A DNA stretch of 64,000 nucleotides from JAGPUQ01 sp036961295 (lineage in GTDB: Bacteria > Pseudomonadota > Gammaproteobacteria > Pseudomonadales > Porticoccaceae). Each line of letters opens with the position of its first letter. The stretch's first letter is position 1. The position numbers and the translations under genes were made by a program. The DNA is taken from NCBI GenBank assembly GCA_036961295.1, contig JBALVX010000001.1, forward strand, positions 1,240,001 through 1,304,000, in the 5' to 3' direction. The notes beneath the pieces were generated by a model, which made no database searches, was not told the origin of the DNA, and was given only the letters and a program-made list of their open reading frames with translations. Below are positions 7,309 through 16,299 of this stretch, one piece after another.

Positions 7309-9798
7309 TTACCAATCCGCTCTCGGTTTTTCCCAATAATGACGAATCCGTTCACGGGCGCGATGCACAGACAGCTCGCCATTGACCTGCCACTCAAAAC
7401 GCAGCGCGCCCGCTAAGGCAGTGTTCCACTGCTGAGAACCCACCCCTTTATAGCGCGATACCACCCTTGCGTGGGGGTGACCGAAATGGTGATTATAAGC
7501 AGCGGAGTACACCACATGCTGCGGTGCCAGATGCCGGACAAAAGCGGCACCGGATGAAGACTTGCTACCGTGGTGCGGTGCCAGCAGCACCGTGACATTT
7601 CTTGGCAAGTCATCACTGCCCAGCAACTTCCATTCGACGGTTTTTTCGATATCGCCGGTCAGCACTATGCTCTGCTCGCGATAACGGATGACGAGCACAC
7701 AGGAGTTATTATTTTGCGGGCGCTTGCGTCTGGCGCTTTTTACTACGAGATCGGCACCTATCTCTGGATGAAGCACCACAAAATCCACTTCACCCCACCG
7801 CCAGGTCATACCGCGCTGGCATTGCCTTCGATCAGACTGCCTTCCAAGGGATTGCCCTTGCCCAGCTCGATAGTTAACTGCCTTCGCTAGCCCGCCACCA
7901 CCAACACCCACCTCAGGAGAACCCAATAGCAGAGTTTCGGGCTGATAGTAACGCAGTAATCCGGTAACTCCACCGCTGTGATCCTGATCGCTATGACTCA
8001 CCATCAGCATGCGTAAATCACGGTAACCCCTATGCCGTAAATACGGGGCGACAATGCCGCTGCCGGCGTCAAAACGCTCGCTAAACCCCGGACCGGTGTC
8101 GTACACCAACACGCCTTCGGGGGTTTCTACCACCACCGCCAAACCCTGCCCTACGTCCAGCACCGTCATCGCCAGAGGCACATCGGCGTCCCGACCACCC
8201 TTCGCAAACACCACGGCAAAAATGATTAAGGCACCCAAGCCCTGCAACTTTAAACCGCGAGGCGACAGCAACAGCAGCCCGGCACATACCAGGGCTATCA
8301 TCGGTAAGGGACCACCGGGAAAACTCGGCACCCAAAGCCAGCTATGATCGGCTGACAACCTGGCCACGGCGCCGCTAAACCACTCCAGCTGAACACCGGC
8401 AAGTTGCCAGCAAATATCGGCCCAAGGTTGATAAACCGTGAACAGAGCTACGCCGAGCAAACACAGGGGAACCACGAGAAAGCCGATCCAGGGCACGACC
8501 AAAAGATTAACCACCGGCATCACTAGCGGTAACTCGCCCTGGAAAAATACCAGGCCTCCTGCCAGTCCCAGTAATAACACCCACTGCCCGTACACCAACT
8601 GCCTAATTCGCCCCACATACGTATGAGCAAACTGGGGGCGCGCGCGAAAATAGGCGATCAGCACCGCCACCGCAGTAAACGATAACCAAAACCCCGGTGC
8701 CAACATCGCCAGCGGTTCCACAACACTGACCACCGCCCAGGCCCACAACAAACTGGTAAAGGGACTGGCGTTGCGCCTGAGTAAAAACATCAGCACAAAC
8801 ACCGACAGCATCACAAAGGCCCGCAAGGTCGGTAAGGAAAACCCCGCTAAACTTGCGTACACAAAACCCGTGGCCCAACCCAGTAATACACCCAACTGTC
8901 GCGGCAACAGGATGCCGCCTTTCAGCAACACCACGCGCCCTAAACCGTAGCCCAATAAAGTCCCAACCAACGCCGCCAGACCAATATGTAAACCCGAGAT
9001 AATCGCCAGGTGAACGGTGCCGGTACGCTGGAGCTGTTGCCAGGTCGTCGCAGATATCCCGCGTTTATCGCCAACGGTTAATGCGGCGAGTAAACCCCGG
9101 GCTTGAGCGTTAAGCGGTAATTGTTGAATGTGCTGGGCGATGCGATAGCGAAAACCATCTACGCCGCCTTCGCCACTCCCTTCTGTATCCGGCAGTCGAA
9201 CATTATCCTCCGACTTTCTCACATAACCAGTCGCCGAAACGCCACTGCGAAATAACCAACTGCGGTAATCGAAACCACCGGGATTAGCGAAACCGCGAGG
9301 ATGGCGCAAACGCACCACAAACTGCCATTCCTGCCCGGGAATAAGCGACTCGCCGCCGTACCAACTGAGCGACAAGGTGTGCAGAGCCGGAACATTCGAC
9401 TGAACGTCTGCTAGCCCTCCCGTAGTTTGCTCATCCTTGTTCGCGACGTGATCAACACGCAATTGAAACTTGATACGGCGGGCATCCCTGTCGGGTAAAC
9501 CCAGCACCACACCGCGCACCCGGTAATCGGTTTTATCGAATTCCGCCGGTAGCTCCCGGCTCAGTGTGTACTGTCCCCATATCGCCGCCCACAACATACC
9601 CGCAAACAGCGACATCAATACACCGGGTCGCAGCTGCAAGCGCGAAGGCGGATCTATACCAGATGGAGTAATTACAGGTCGAGCCAGTAAAGGCAGGCAC
9701 AGTGAGATTAAACACAGAAAAATCCAGGGCGGCGGCAACACCGGCCAAAAAGCCGATGAGAAGGCACCAGAAGAAAATGCTAATAACAGCGCTTGCAT
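7309..9798 (-). CDS. comEC: DNA uptake channel ComEC/Rec2
   Basis: Inner-membrane channel for single-stranded DNA in natural transformation. An N-terminal DUF4131-like region and soluble loop precede the multi-span Competence domain (LAIISGLHIGLAALVG onward), followed by a C-terminal metallo-beta-lactamase domain with SHSDQDHSGG (HxxxDH-like) and APHHGSKSS. About 829 residues is normal. I start at ATG 9798, preceded by AGGGA at 6-nt spacing, instead of the upstream TTG at 9888. Together with pilW elsewhere in the window it suggests competence is possible, but other com genes are not visible. Confidence 0.93.
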   Translation of the reverse strand: MQALLLAFSSGAFSSAFWPVLPPPWIFLCLISLCLPLLARPVITPSGIDPPSRLQLRPGVLMSLFAGMLWAAIWGQYTLSRELPAEFDKTDYRVRGVVLGLPDRDARRIKFQLRVDHVANKDEQTTGGLADVQSNVPALHTLSLSWYGGESLIPGQEWQFVVRLRHPRGFANPGGFDYRSWLFRSGVSATGYVRKSEDNVRLPDTEGSGEGGVDGFRYRIAQHIQQLPLNAQARGLLAALTVGDKRGISATTWQQLQRTGTVHLAIISGLHIGLAALVGTLLGYGLGRVVLLKGGILLPRQLGVLLGWATGFVYASLAGFSLPTLRAFVMLSVFVLMFLLRRNASPFTSLLWAWAVVSVVEPLAMLAPGFWLSFTAVAVLIAYFRARPQFAHTYVGRIRQLVYGQWVLLLGLAGGLVFFQGELPLVMPVVNLLVVPWIGFLVVPLCLLGVALFTVYQPWADICWQLAGVQLEWFSGAVARLSADHSWLWVPSFPGGPLPMIALVCAGLLLLSPRGLKLQGLGALIIFAVVFAKGGRDADVPLAMTVLDVGQGLAVVVETPEGVLVYDTGPGFSERFDAGSGIVAPYLRHRGYRDLRMLMVSHSDQDHSGGVTGLLRYYQPETLLLGSPEVGVGGGGLAKAVNYRAGQGQSLGRQSDRRQCQRGMTWRWGEVDFVVLHPEIGADLVVKSARRKRPQNNNSCVLVIRYREQSIVLTGDIEKTVEWKLLGSDDLPRNVTVLLAPHHGSKSSSGAAFVRHLAPQHVVYSAAYNHHFGHPHARVVSRYKGVGSQQWNTALAGALRFEWQVNGELSVHRARERIRHYWEKPRADW

Positions 9799-9975
9799 GC
9801 CACGTCCCTGTCGCTTGCGTAAAACTGAATAAACAGTGTACCCGCTGGCGCTTCGGTGACAAAGGGCATTAATAAGGCCGGGTGACAAAACCGGGAAATC
9901 CTCAAGGTCGCGGTCAAAACACCCAGTAGTGCGTGTAAACTGTCCTTATTCACTTATGATCGTAAGTAGTCAGCC

Positions 9976-10431
9976 ATGAAACACTTGATGATTATCTATC
10001 ACAGTCAGGGTAATAAAACCGCCGCTATGGCTGAAGCAGTGACGGCTGGCGCGCACTGCGAAGAGGCAGTCGAAACCCGCGTTAAATCCGCCTTTGATGC
10101 CGACTTGGATGATTTACTCTGGGCCGACGGCCTGATCTTTGGCACCCCGGAGAACTTTGGCTACATGAGCGGCGCCTTAAAAGATTTTTTTGACCGCACT
10201 TTTTATCCCGCCGAAACCCACCAGCTTAATTTACCCTACGCACTGTTTGTCGGTGCTGGTAACGACGGCAGCGGCGCGGTGCGCGAAGTCGATCGCATTG
10301 CCCTCGGCTACCCGCTGCGTAAAATCGCCGAACCTGTCGTTGCCGTCGGCGAACTCAGCGATAATGATCGACAGGCTTGCCACGAACTCGGGCATAGCGT
10401 TGCCGCCGGTCTGGCGATGGGTATTTTTTAA
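9976..10431 (+). CDS. flavodoxin-like NAD(P)H reductase
   Basis: Small FMN-binding fold protein. The N-terminus IIYHSQGNKTAAMAEAV is the flavodoxin phosphate-binding loop, and GTPENFGYMSGALKDFFDR is the flavin-loop segment shared with WrbA and NAD(P)H:quinone oxidoreductases. At 151 residues it is a single domain. It is divergent from comEC across about 180 bp and is followed by the patatin-like gene. Redox partner and substrate are not evident; WrbA proper is about 200 residues, so this is a shorter relative. Confidence 0.85.
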   Translation: MKHLMIIYHSQGNKTAAMAEAVTAGAHCEEAVETRVKSAFDADLDDLLWADGLIFGTPENFGYMSGALKDFFDRTFYPAETHQLNLPYALFVGAGNDGSGAVREVDRIALGYPLRKIAEPVVAVGELSDNDRQACHELGHSVAAGLAMGIF

Positions 10432-10474
10432 GTTCACTGATTTGAAGCAACTAATAAGGAAATAAGAAACAACA

Positions 10475-10525
10475 ATGAAAACTACAAAATTAAACACCTT
10501 ACTATCAGGAATAGTGCTTCGATGA
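10475..10525 (+). CDS. 16-codon leader ORF coupled to patatin gene
   Basis: ATG at 10475 opens MKTTKLNTLLSGIVLR and its TGA (10523-10525) overlaps the ATG of the downstream lipase as ATGA. AAGGA lies 14 nt before the ATG, which is longer than ideal. The peptide has a basic start and a hydrophobic stretch like the beginning of a signal peptide. It may be a translated leader that delivers ribosomes to the lipase gene, or the remnant of a truncated exported protein. No homology is claimed. Confidence 0.4.
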   Translation: MKTTKLNTLLSGIVLR

Positions 10526-11667
10526 CAGCAGGACTGATACTCACTGGCGGCGGTGCGCGAGCCGCCTATCAAGTAGGAATACTGAAAGCGCTTGCCGAGA
10601 TACTGCCCCATCGCACCCACAACCCCTTCCCAGTAATTTGCGGCACCTCTGCGGGTGCCATCAACGCCATCGCTCTGGCCGGGCGACCAGGCCCTTTTGC
10701 CCTGCGTGTCAAAAAGCTGGAACGCATTTGGCAAGACCTAAACTCACATCAAGTTTATCGCACTGATTTTTTAGGCGTCACCAAAAACACCATAAAACTG
10801 ATCGGCGCGTTATTACACAGCGGTTACGGTCGCAAAAACGCGGTGGCATTATTAAATAATGCGCCACTACAGAAATTATTAGAAGACTACATACGCTTTC
10901 GCTACATCGACGAAGCCATCGCCAGCCGAGAGTTAGACGCTGTGTGCATTACCGCCATGCATTACGACTCCGGCGAATCCGTAAGTTTTTTTCAGGGCAA
11001 CCAAAGTAACTGGAAGCGCAATCGTCGTCACGGCATTCGCGCCGGGCTAACCATTGATCACCTGATGGCTTCAACCGCGATTCCCACTCTGTTCCCGCCG
11101 TCGAAGATTGGCGATCACTACTATGGCGATGGTGCCGTCAGACAGTTAAAGCCCCTAAGTCCGGCCTTGCATCTGGGCGCAACGAAACTCTTTATCATTG
11201 GCGTTAGTGATAATTCCGGTGCCGAACAAGCAGATACGCCCGCGGCCCACCCGCCCTCGGTGGGACAAATGGTCAGCCACTTGCTCAACAGTGCATTTAT
11301 CGACAGTACCGAGAGCGACCTGGAAACCTTGAAATCCATTAATGCGCTGGCCGGAAAAATCTCTCCTGAAGAACGCAAAATGCTCGGCCTGGATCACCTA
11401 AAGCCCATCGAATATTTGTGCATTTCCCCTTCCACCGGGATCGACAAAATAGCCGAAGACTACTTCCACGAACTGCCCAGAAGCGTGCGTATCTTTCTGC
11501 ATATGGTAGGTGCCACCGAAGAAGGTGGCGGTTCCAGTGCCGCGAGTTATTTATTATTTGAACCCGGGTTTTGCCAACAACTACTCAAGCTGGGCTACGA
11601 AGATGCGATGGAGCAAGAAGCTAAAATTCGCACGTTTTTTGATCTCGACTCTAAAAACCCAGAATAA
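10522..11667 (+). CDS. patatin-like phospholipase
   Basis: Predicted serine acyl hydrolase with the Ser-Asp dyad of patatins. The oxyanion loop GGGARAAYQVG is at residues 8-18, the nucleophile elbow GTSAG follows at about 41-45, and the dyad Asp is in DGAVRQ near residue 199. Length 381 matches proteobacterial patatin-like proteins of the RssA/YjjU kind. No signal peptide is seen, so a cytoplasmic or membrane-associated lipase is likely. The start overlaps a 16-codon upstream ORF. It is convergent with the SDR gene 20 bp downstream. Confidence 0.9.
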   Translation: MTAGLILTGGGARAAYQVGILKALAEILPHRTHNPFPVICGTSAGAINAIALAGRPGPFALRVKKLERIWQDLNSHQVYRTDFLGVTKNTIKLIGALLHSGYGRKNAVALLNNAPLQKLLEDYIRFRYIDEAIASRELDAVCITAMHYDSGESVSFFQGNQSNWKRNRRHGIRAGLTIDHLMASTAIPTLFPPSKIGDHYYGDGAVRQLKPLSPALHLGATKLFIIGVSDNSGAEQADTPAAHPPSVGQMVSHLLNSAFIDSTESDLETLKSINALAGKISPEERKMLGLDHLKPIEYLCISPSTGIDKIAEDYFHELPRSVRIFLHMVGATEEGGGSSAASYLLFEPGFCQQLLKLGYEDAMEQEAKIRTFFDLDSKNPE

Positions 11668-11687
11668 CCGCGGCATTAATAAACACC

Positions 11688-12548
11688 TTATTTTTCCGGG
11701 TTATACACCTTAATCGGGTGATAAGATTTTTGGAAATCCGGCTGATCTGCCCATTTAAGGCCGCCGGTTACGCCGCCATCCACCACCATACTTTGTCCGG
11801 TCACAAAGGTAGAGCGATCGCCCGCCAGCCAACAAGCCATCTGCGCAATATCATCGGGAATACCCGAGCGAGGAATGGCTTGCTGTTTAGAAAACGAAGA
11901 TTTAACCCGGTCCACCAAACTGTCATCGCGACCCACGGTATTTGCCGCCAAGGGCGTGGCAATAAAACCCGGACAAATCGCATTAACCCGAACACTGTGT
12001 TCGCCCAGTTCCATCGCTACTGATTTGGTCAACTGCAACACCGCCGCCTTGGCCGCAGCGTAAGCGTGAGGGCTGTAACCCGCAGCCAGGCCAGCAATGC
12101 TACCGGTATTAATAATACTGCCCGATTGCTGTTTTTTCATAATCGGTGCGGCGTGTTTGATGCCGAGAAAAACACCGCGCACCAACACATCGAAGGTCAT
12201 ATCAAATTCGTCCACCGGAGTATCTTCAACAGGCCCCATAACGCCACCAAAACCGGCGTTATTAAAAATACAGTCCAGTCTGCCCCACTGCTTCACCGCT
12301 AAATCGATAGCCGCTTTTACCTGGGCTTCCTGCCGCACTTCTACCTCGGCAAACACCGCGCTATCGCCCAGTTCAGCCGCCAGCGCCTGGCCACGCTCCA
12401 CCTGCATATCCGCAATCACTACCCGCGCGCCTTCCTCGACAAAAAGACGCACGCTACGCTCGCCAATACCGCTGGCGCCACCGGTAATTACTGCTACTTT
12501 CCCCGCTAATTCCGTCACCTTTAATTCCGACACTTTCAATTCCGCCAT
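11688..12548 (-). CDS. short-chain dehydrogenase/reductase
   Basis: Classical SDR oxidoreductase. It shows the NAD(P)-binding TGGASGIG, the structural NNAG, a catalytic Ser in NTGSIAG and YAAAK (Tyr-xxx-Lys). The second strand ends in IADMQ, an acidic residue that favours NAD over NADP. ATG at 12548 has GGAGG 5 nt upstream, better than the GTG three bases earlier. The N-terminus AELKV-SELKV-TELAG is an in-frame 15-nt repeat in three copies, an extension ahead of the fold. The substrate is unknown. Confidence 0.9.
   Translation of the reverse strand: MAELKVSELKVTELAGKVAVITGGASGIGERSVRLFVEEGARVVIADMQVERGQALAAELGDSAVFAEVEVRQEAQVKAAIDLAVKQWGRLDCIFNNAGFGGVMGPVEDTPVDEFDMTFDVLVRGVFLGIKHAAPIMKKQQSGSIINTGSIAGLAAGYSPHAYAAAKAAVLQLTKSVAMELGEHSVRVNAICPGFIATPLAANTVGRDDSLVDRVKSSFSKQQAIPRSGIPDDIAQMACWLAGDRSTFVTGQSMVVDGGVTGGLKWADQPDFQKSYHPIKVYNPEK
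12501..12545 (-). repeat. 15-nt x3 in-frame repeat at SDR N-terminus
   Basis: Minus-strand units GCGGAATTGAAAGTG, TCGGAATTAAAGGTG and ACGGAATTAGCGGGG encode AELKV, SELKV and TELAG directly after the start codon. The third copy merges into the conserved SDR sequence. Confidence 0.8.
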
Positions 12549-12683
12549 CACGGCCTCCGTTGATTAATAATTAAAATTTGATTTTGAATAAAAAGGTCCG
12601 CGACGCTATTAAGCTAGGCGTTTATTCGGGAAGCTAAATGTATTGGGCTATTGAAAATCTACTTTATTCTTGCACCTACTCTA

Positions 12684-12902
12684 TTATTGCGCAGGCGCTT
12701 CTAACTGCTCCATCATTTGATCAAACTGCGCACCGCGCTCATCTACACCCTGCTGAAGTAATCGCTCAACATCTTTGGCCTTATTTATTTGCTGCTGATA
12801 GGGCTGACTATTTTCGTCCTCGGGATCAGCTCCGGTCTTCATCTGTTGCATCACTAACATGGCGGAAATCACCATCACAACTAACAATATAACTATCCTC
12901 AT
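12684..12902 (-). CDS. small single-span membrane protein
   Basis: A 72-residue protein from ATG 12902, with GGGAG 6 nt upstream. Residues 2-16 (RIVILLVVMVISAML) form one hydrophobic helix, followed by a charged, Gln-rich soluble part (DVERLLQQGVDERGAQFDQMMEQLEAP) that looks helical. It lies downstream of guaA on the same strand, with its start 46 bp after the guaA stop, so it could be co-transcribed. I do not recognise a family. The start is well supported; the function is unknown. Confidence 0.6.
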   Translation of the reverse strand: MRIVILLVVMVISAMLVMQQMKTGADPEDENSQPYQQQINKAKDVERLLQQGVDERGAQFDQMMEQLEAPAQ

Positions 12903-12948
12903 GATCTGCTCCCGTACATTAGTTTGATACTTACTTATCAGTACCCAG

Positions 12949-14529
12949 CTATTCCCATTCAATAGTCGCTGGCGGCTTGCTGGAAACATCGTAAACTACT
13001 CTGGAGACGCCGGAAATTTCGTTGATAATGCGATTGGAAACCCGTTCGATAAACTCGTAGGGCAAGTGCGCCCAGCGTGCAGTCATAAAATCTACGGTTT
13101 CGACAGCGCGCAATGCAATCACGTATTCGTAGCGGCGGGCATCGCCGACTACACCAACGGATTTAACCGGTAAAAACACCGCAAAGGCCTGACTTGTTTT
13201 ATTGTATAAATCGGCTGCATATAATTCTTCAATAAAAATCGCATCGGCTTCGCGCAGCAGGTCGGCGTAGCTTTTTTTCACTTCACCGAGAATACGCACA
13301 CCTAAACCCGGTCCTGGAAACGGATGGCGGTACACCATGTCGTAGGGCAAGCCTAACTCCAGACCCACTTTGCGTACTTCGTCTTTAAATAATTCCCGCA
13401 CCGGTTCTACCAGATCTAAAGCCATATCGTCGGGTAAACCGCCGACATTGTGATGGGATTTAATCACGTGGGCTTTGCCGGTACTCGCCGCAGCGGATTC
13501 GATCACGTCGGGGTAAATAGTGCCCTGAGCCAACCACTTAACATCCTGTAATTTAGTCGCCTCGGCATCGAAGATATCGATAAAGGCATTGCCGATAACT
13601 TTGCGCTTGGCTTCCGGGTCTTGAACACCCTCCAGGCGACTCAAAAATAGTGCTTCGGCGTCGGCGCGAATCACTTTGACACCCATATTGCGGCCAAAAG
13701 TGTCCATCACCTGATCGCCTTCGTTCTTGCGCAACAGACCGTTGTCGACAAATACACAGGTGAGCTGATCGCCGATGGCGCGGTGCAACAAAGCTGCTAC
13801 GACGGAAGAGTCGACGCCGCCAGAAAGTCCTAACAAGACTTTGTCACTGCCCACCGTGGCTTGAACGCGAGCAATGGCATCTTCAACAATATTGGCGGGC
13901 GTCCACAAGGCTTCACACCCGCATATCTCAACAGCGAAGTGCTGAAAAATACGTGCTCCCTGTAAAGTATGGGTGACTTCGGGATGAAATTGCAGGCCGA
14001 AAAAAGGGTGCTCGCGGTGATACATTCCGGCAATTGAACAAGATGGCGTGGAGGCCATCACTGCAAAACCATCCGGCAGCTGACTGACCTTGTCGCCGTG
14101 GCTCATCCACACATCGAGAACTGCATTACCGGACTGATGATCTACATGGTCGGTAATATCGCGTAATAATGCACTATCACCGTGGACAGCGACCTGAGCA
14201 TAGCCAAACTCTCGCTGCTCAGACGACTCCACTTTGCCGCCAAAATGCATCGCCATGCTCTGCATGCCGTAGCAAATGCCTAGCACCGGAACACCGAGTG
14301 TAAAGACTTCGGGATTAGGTAAGGGCGATTGATCAGCGGTCAGCGACTCGGGGCCGCCGGACAAAATGATGCCGCGGGGCTGAAAGGCGCGAATCTCGTC
14401 CGCCGTCATATCGTGAGCACGAATTTCCGAATACACCCCGGCTTCCCGCACCCGACGCGCAATCAACTGGGTGTACTGGGAACCAAAATCGAGAATCAGA
14501 ATGCGGTTAGCGTGAATATCGGCAGACAT
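12949..14529 (-). CDS. guaA: GMP synthase (glutamine-hydrolysing)
   Basis: Converts XMP to GMP using glutamine and ATP. The N-terminal class I amidotransferase domain shows the nucleophile in GICYGMQ and the His-Glu part FHPEVTH. The ATP pyrophosphatase domain has LSGGVDSSV, and the C-terminal dimerisation domain ends in the family-typical PPATIEWE. 526 residues is standard. It lies 120 bp after guaB on the same strand, giving the usual guaB-guaA pair for de novo GMP synthesis. Confidence 0.97.
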   Translation of the reverse strand: MSADIHANRILILDFGSQYTQLIARRVREAGVYSEIRAHDMTADEIRAFQPRGIILSGGPESLTADQSPLPNPEVFTLGVPVLGICYGMQSMAMHFGGKVESSEQREFGYAQVAVHGDSALLRDITDHVDHQSGNAVLDVWMSHGDKVSQLPDGFAVMASTPSCSIAGMYHREHPFFGLQFHPEVTHTLQGARIFQHFAVEICGCEALWTPANIVEDAIARVQATVGSDKVLLGLSGGVDSSVVAALLHRAIGDQLTCVFVDNGLLRKNEGDQVMDTFGRNMGVKVIRADAEALFLSRLEGVQDPEAKRKVIGNAFIDIFDAEATKLQDVKWLAQGTIYPDVIESAAASTGKAHVIKSHHNVGGLPDDMALDLVEPVRELFKDEVRKVGLELGLPYDMVYRHPFPGPGLGVRILGEVKKSYADLLREADAIFIEELYAADLYNKTSQAFAVFLPVKSVGVVGDARRYEYVIALRAVETVDFMTARWAHLPYEFIERVSNRIINEISGVSRVVYDVSSKPPATIEWE

Positions 14530-14648
14530 AGAAAAACCTGTACGGGGGGATCGTGGTAATAGTGCTCAATCCGTAAATGTGAGGGCACTCGACCCAAAAA
14601 GCGGGGTCGGTTCAAAATAAAAACAGGATGTTACCCAATACGGCAGCG

Positions 14649-16124
14649 TTAATTACCACTGAAAGGATAGTTGGGGGTTTCTTTGGTGATACCCACATCG
14701 TGAACGTGGCTCTCGCTCATACCCGCACCGGTAATACGTACGAAACGAGGCTTGGAACGCATCAACGCAATGTTCGCGCAACCGGTGTAGCCCATGGCAG
14801 AACACAAACCGCCCATTAACTGGTGGATAACCGCAGATATCGGGCCCTTGTAAGGCACTCGACCCTCGACACCTTCGGGCACCAGCTTTTCAGCGCCGAC
14901 GCTGGCATCCTGAAAATAGCGATCGCTGGAACCCTGGGTTTGCGACATCGCCCCCAGCGAACCCATGCCCCGATAGGCTTTGTAAGTACGGCCCTGGTAC
15001 AGCTCAATCTCTCCCGGCGCCTCCTCGGTACCGGCCAATAACGAACCCACCATAATAGCGTGGGCTCCCGCCGCAATGGCCTTGGCGATGTCACCAGAAA
15101 AACGAATACCACCATCGGCTATCACCGTCACATCGGTGTCCTGCAGGGCTTTGACGACATTGGCGATGGCGCTGACCTGAGGCACACCCACGCCGGTCAC
15201 GATTCGAGTGGTACAAATCGAGCCGGGGCCAATACCCACCTTGACGCCATCCGCCCCGGCTTCAACCAGCGCCAGCGCGGCCTCGGCGGTGGCGATATTA
15301 CCGCCGATCACCTGAACATTCGGGTAGTGCTGCTTCACCCAACGCACCTGGTCGAGCACATTGCGGGAGTGGCCATGGGCGGTATCGACCACCAGCACAT
15401 CTACACCAGCGGCGATCAATTGCTCGACACGTTGTTCGGTGTCGGCGCTGGTACCCACGGAGGCACCCACCCGCAAGCGGCCAAGTTCATCTTTACAGGC
15501 ATTGGGGTAGCGTTCGGCTTTGTCGATGTCCTTAACGGTCACCAGGCCACGCAGCTCAAATTTTTCGTTAACGACAAGGACTTTTTCGATACGGTGCTTA
15601 TGTAACAGACCTTTCACCACATCGGTGTTCTCGCCTTCGGGCACGGTTATGAGCTGGTCTTTAGGCGTCATTACCGACGATACCGGCGCATCCAGGTTGG
15701 TTTCAAAGCGCACATCGCGGCGAGTGACGATACCTACCAGGTCATCATTGTGCAGTACGGGCACGCCCGAAATATTGTGCTCCCGGGTCAATGCCATCAA
15801 CTCTCTAATGGTGGTGTTGGCACTAATAGTGATGGGATCTTTGACCACTCCACTCTCAAATTTTTTCACCGCGCGCACGGCCTGCGCCTGCTGCTCGATA
15901 GTCATACTTTTGTGCACGATGCCGATACCGCCTTCCTGAGCCAAGGCAATGGCCAGACGCGCTTCGGTAACGGTATCCATCGCTGCGGATACCAGGGGAA
16001 TATTGAGTTCGATGGTACGGGTCAGGCGGGTCTTGAGATCGACTTCGCGAGCGACGACTTCCGAATAACCGGGCGTCAATAGCACGTCGTCAAAGGTGAG
16101 CGCTTCCTGATCAATTCTAGGCAT
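14649..16124 (-). CDS. guaB: IMP dehydrogenase
   Basis: NAD-dependent oxidation of IMP to XMP, the committed step to GMP. It has a TIM-barrel core with the catalytic Cys in GPGSICTT, the flap region YRGMGSLGAM, and a CBS pair inserted at about residues 95-200. Start at ATG 16124 gives the family N-terminus PRIDQEALTFDDVLL and 491 residues; an upstream start at 16184 would add 20 unconserved residues. Divergent from xseA across 175 bp. Confidence 0.97.
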   Translation of the reverse strand: MPRIDQEALTFDDVLLTPGYSEVVAREVDLKTRLTRTIELNIPLVSAAMDTVTEARLAIALAQEGGIGIVHKSMTIEQQAQAVRAVKKFESGVVKDPITISANTTIRELMALTREHNISGVPVLHNDDLVGIVTRRDVRFETNLDAPVSSVMTPKDQLITVPEGENTDVVKGLLHKHRIEKVLVVNEKFELRGLVTVKDIDKAERYPNACKDELGRLRVGASVGTSADTEQRVEQLIAAGVDVLVVDTAHGHSRNVLDQVRWVKQHYPNVQVIGGNIATAEAALALVEAGADGVKVGIGPGSICTTRIVTGVGVPQVSAIANVVKALQDTDVTVIADGGIRFSGDIAKAIAAGAHAIMVGSLLAGTEEAPGEIELYQGRTYKAYRGMGSLGAMSQTQGSSDRYFQDASVGAEKLVPEGVEGRVPYKGPISAVIHQLMGGLCSAMGYTGCANIALMRSKPRFVRITGAGMSESHVHDVGITKETPNYPFSGN

Positions 16125-16235
16125 AGTTTTGCGTGAACCCACTGGAATTTGGAAGCAGGCTATTATATCGACGGACCCTTTCAAGGTAAACCAGCGCGAG
16201 CAAAACAGCCGGGCTTAGATTATCCATGGATTGCG

Positions 16236-16278
16236 CCCAGATTGATCCCAGATTGAAGGTACAATTTGAAGGTACAAT
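16236..16278 (+). repeat. two short tandem duplications between guaB and xseA
   Basis: CCCAGATTGAT and CCCAGATTGAA (16236-16257) are two 11-nt units. They run into a perfect 13-nt duplication of TTGAAGGTACAAT at 16253-16265 and 16266-16278. The duplication also doubles a TACAAT hexamer that resembles a -10 element in the divergent promoter region. Confidence 0.85.
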
Positions 16279-16299
16279 AAGCGCTTAAACAGGCTAATT

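Noticed and set aside
14590..14609. Hairpin CGACCC/GGGTCG between guaB and guaA as a terminator
   Set aside because: Only a 6-bp stem with an 8-nt loop and no T-run on the transcribed strand; guaB and guaA are expected to be co-transcribed.
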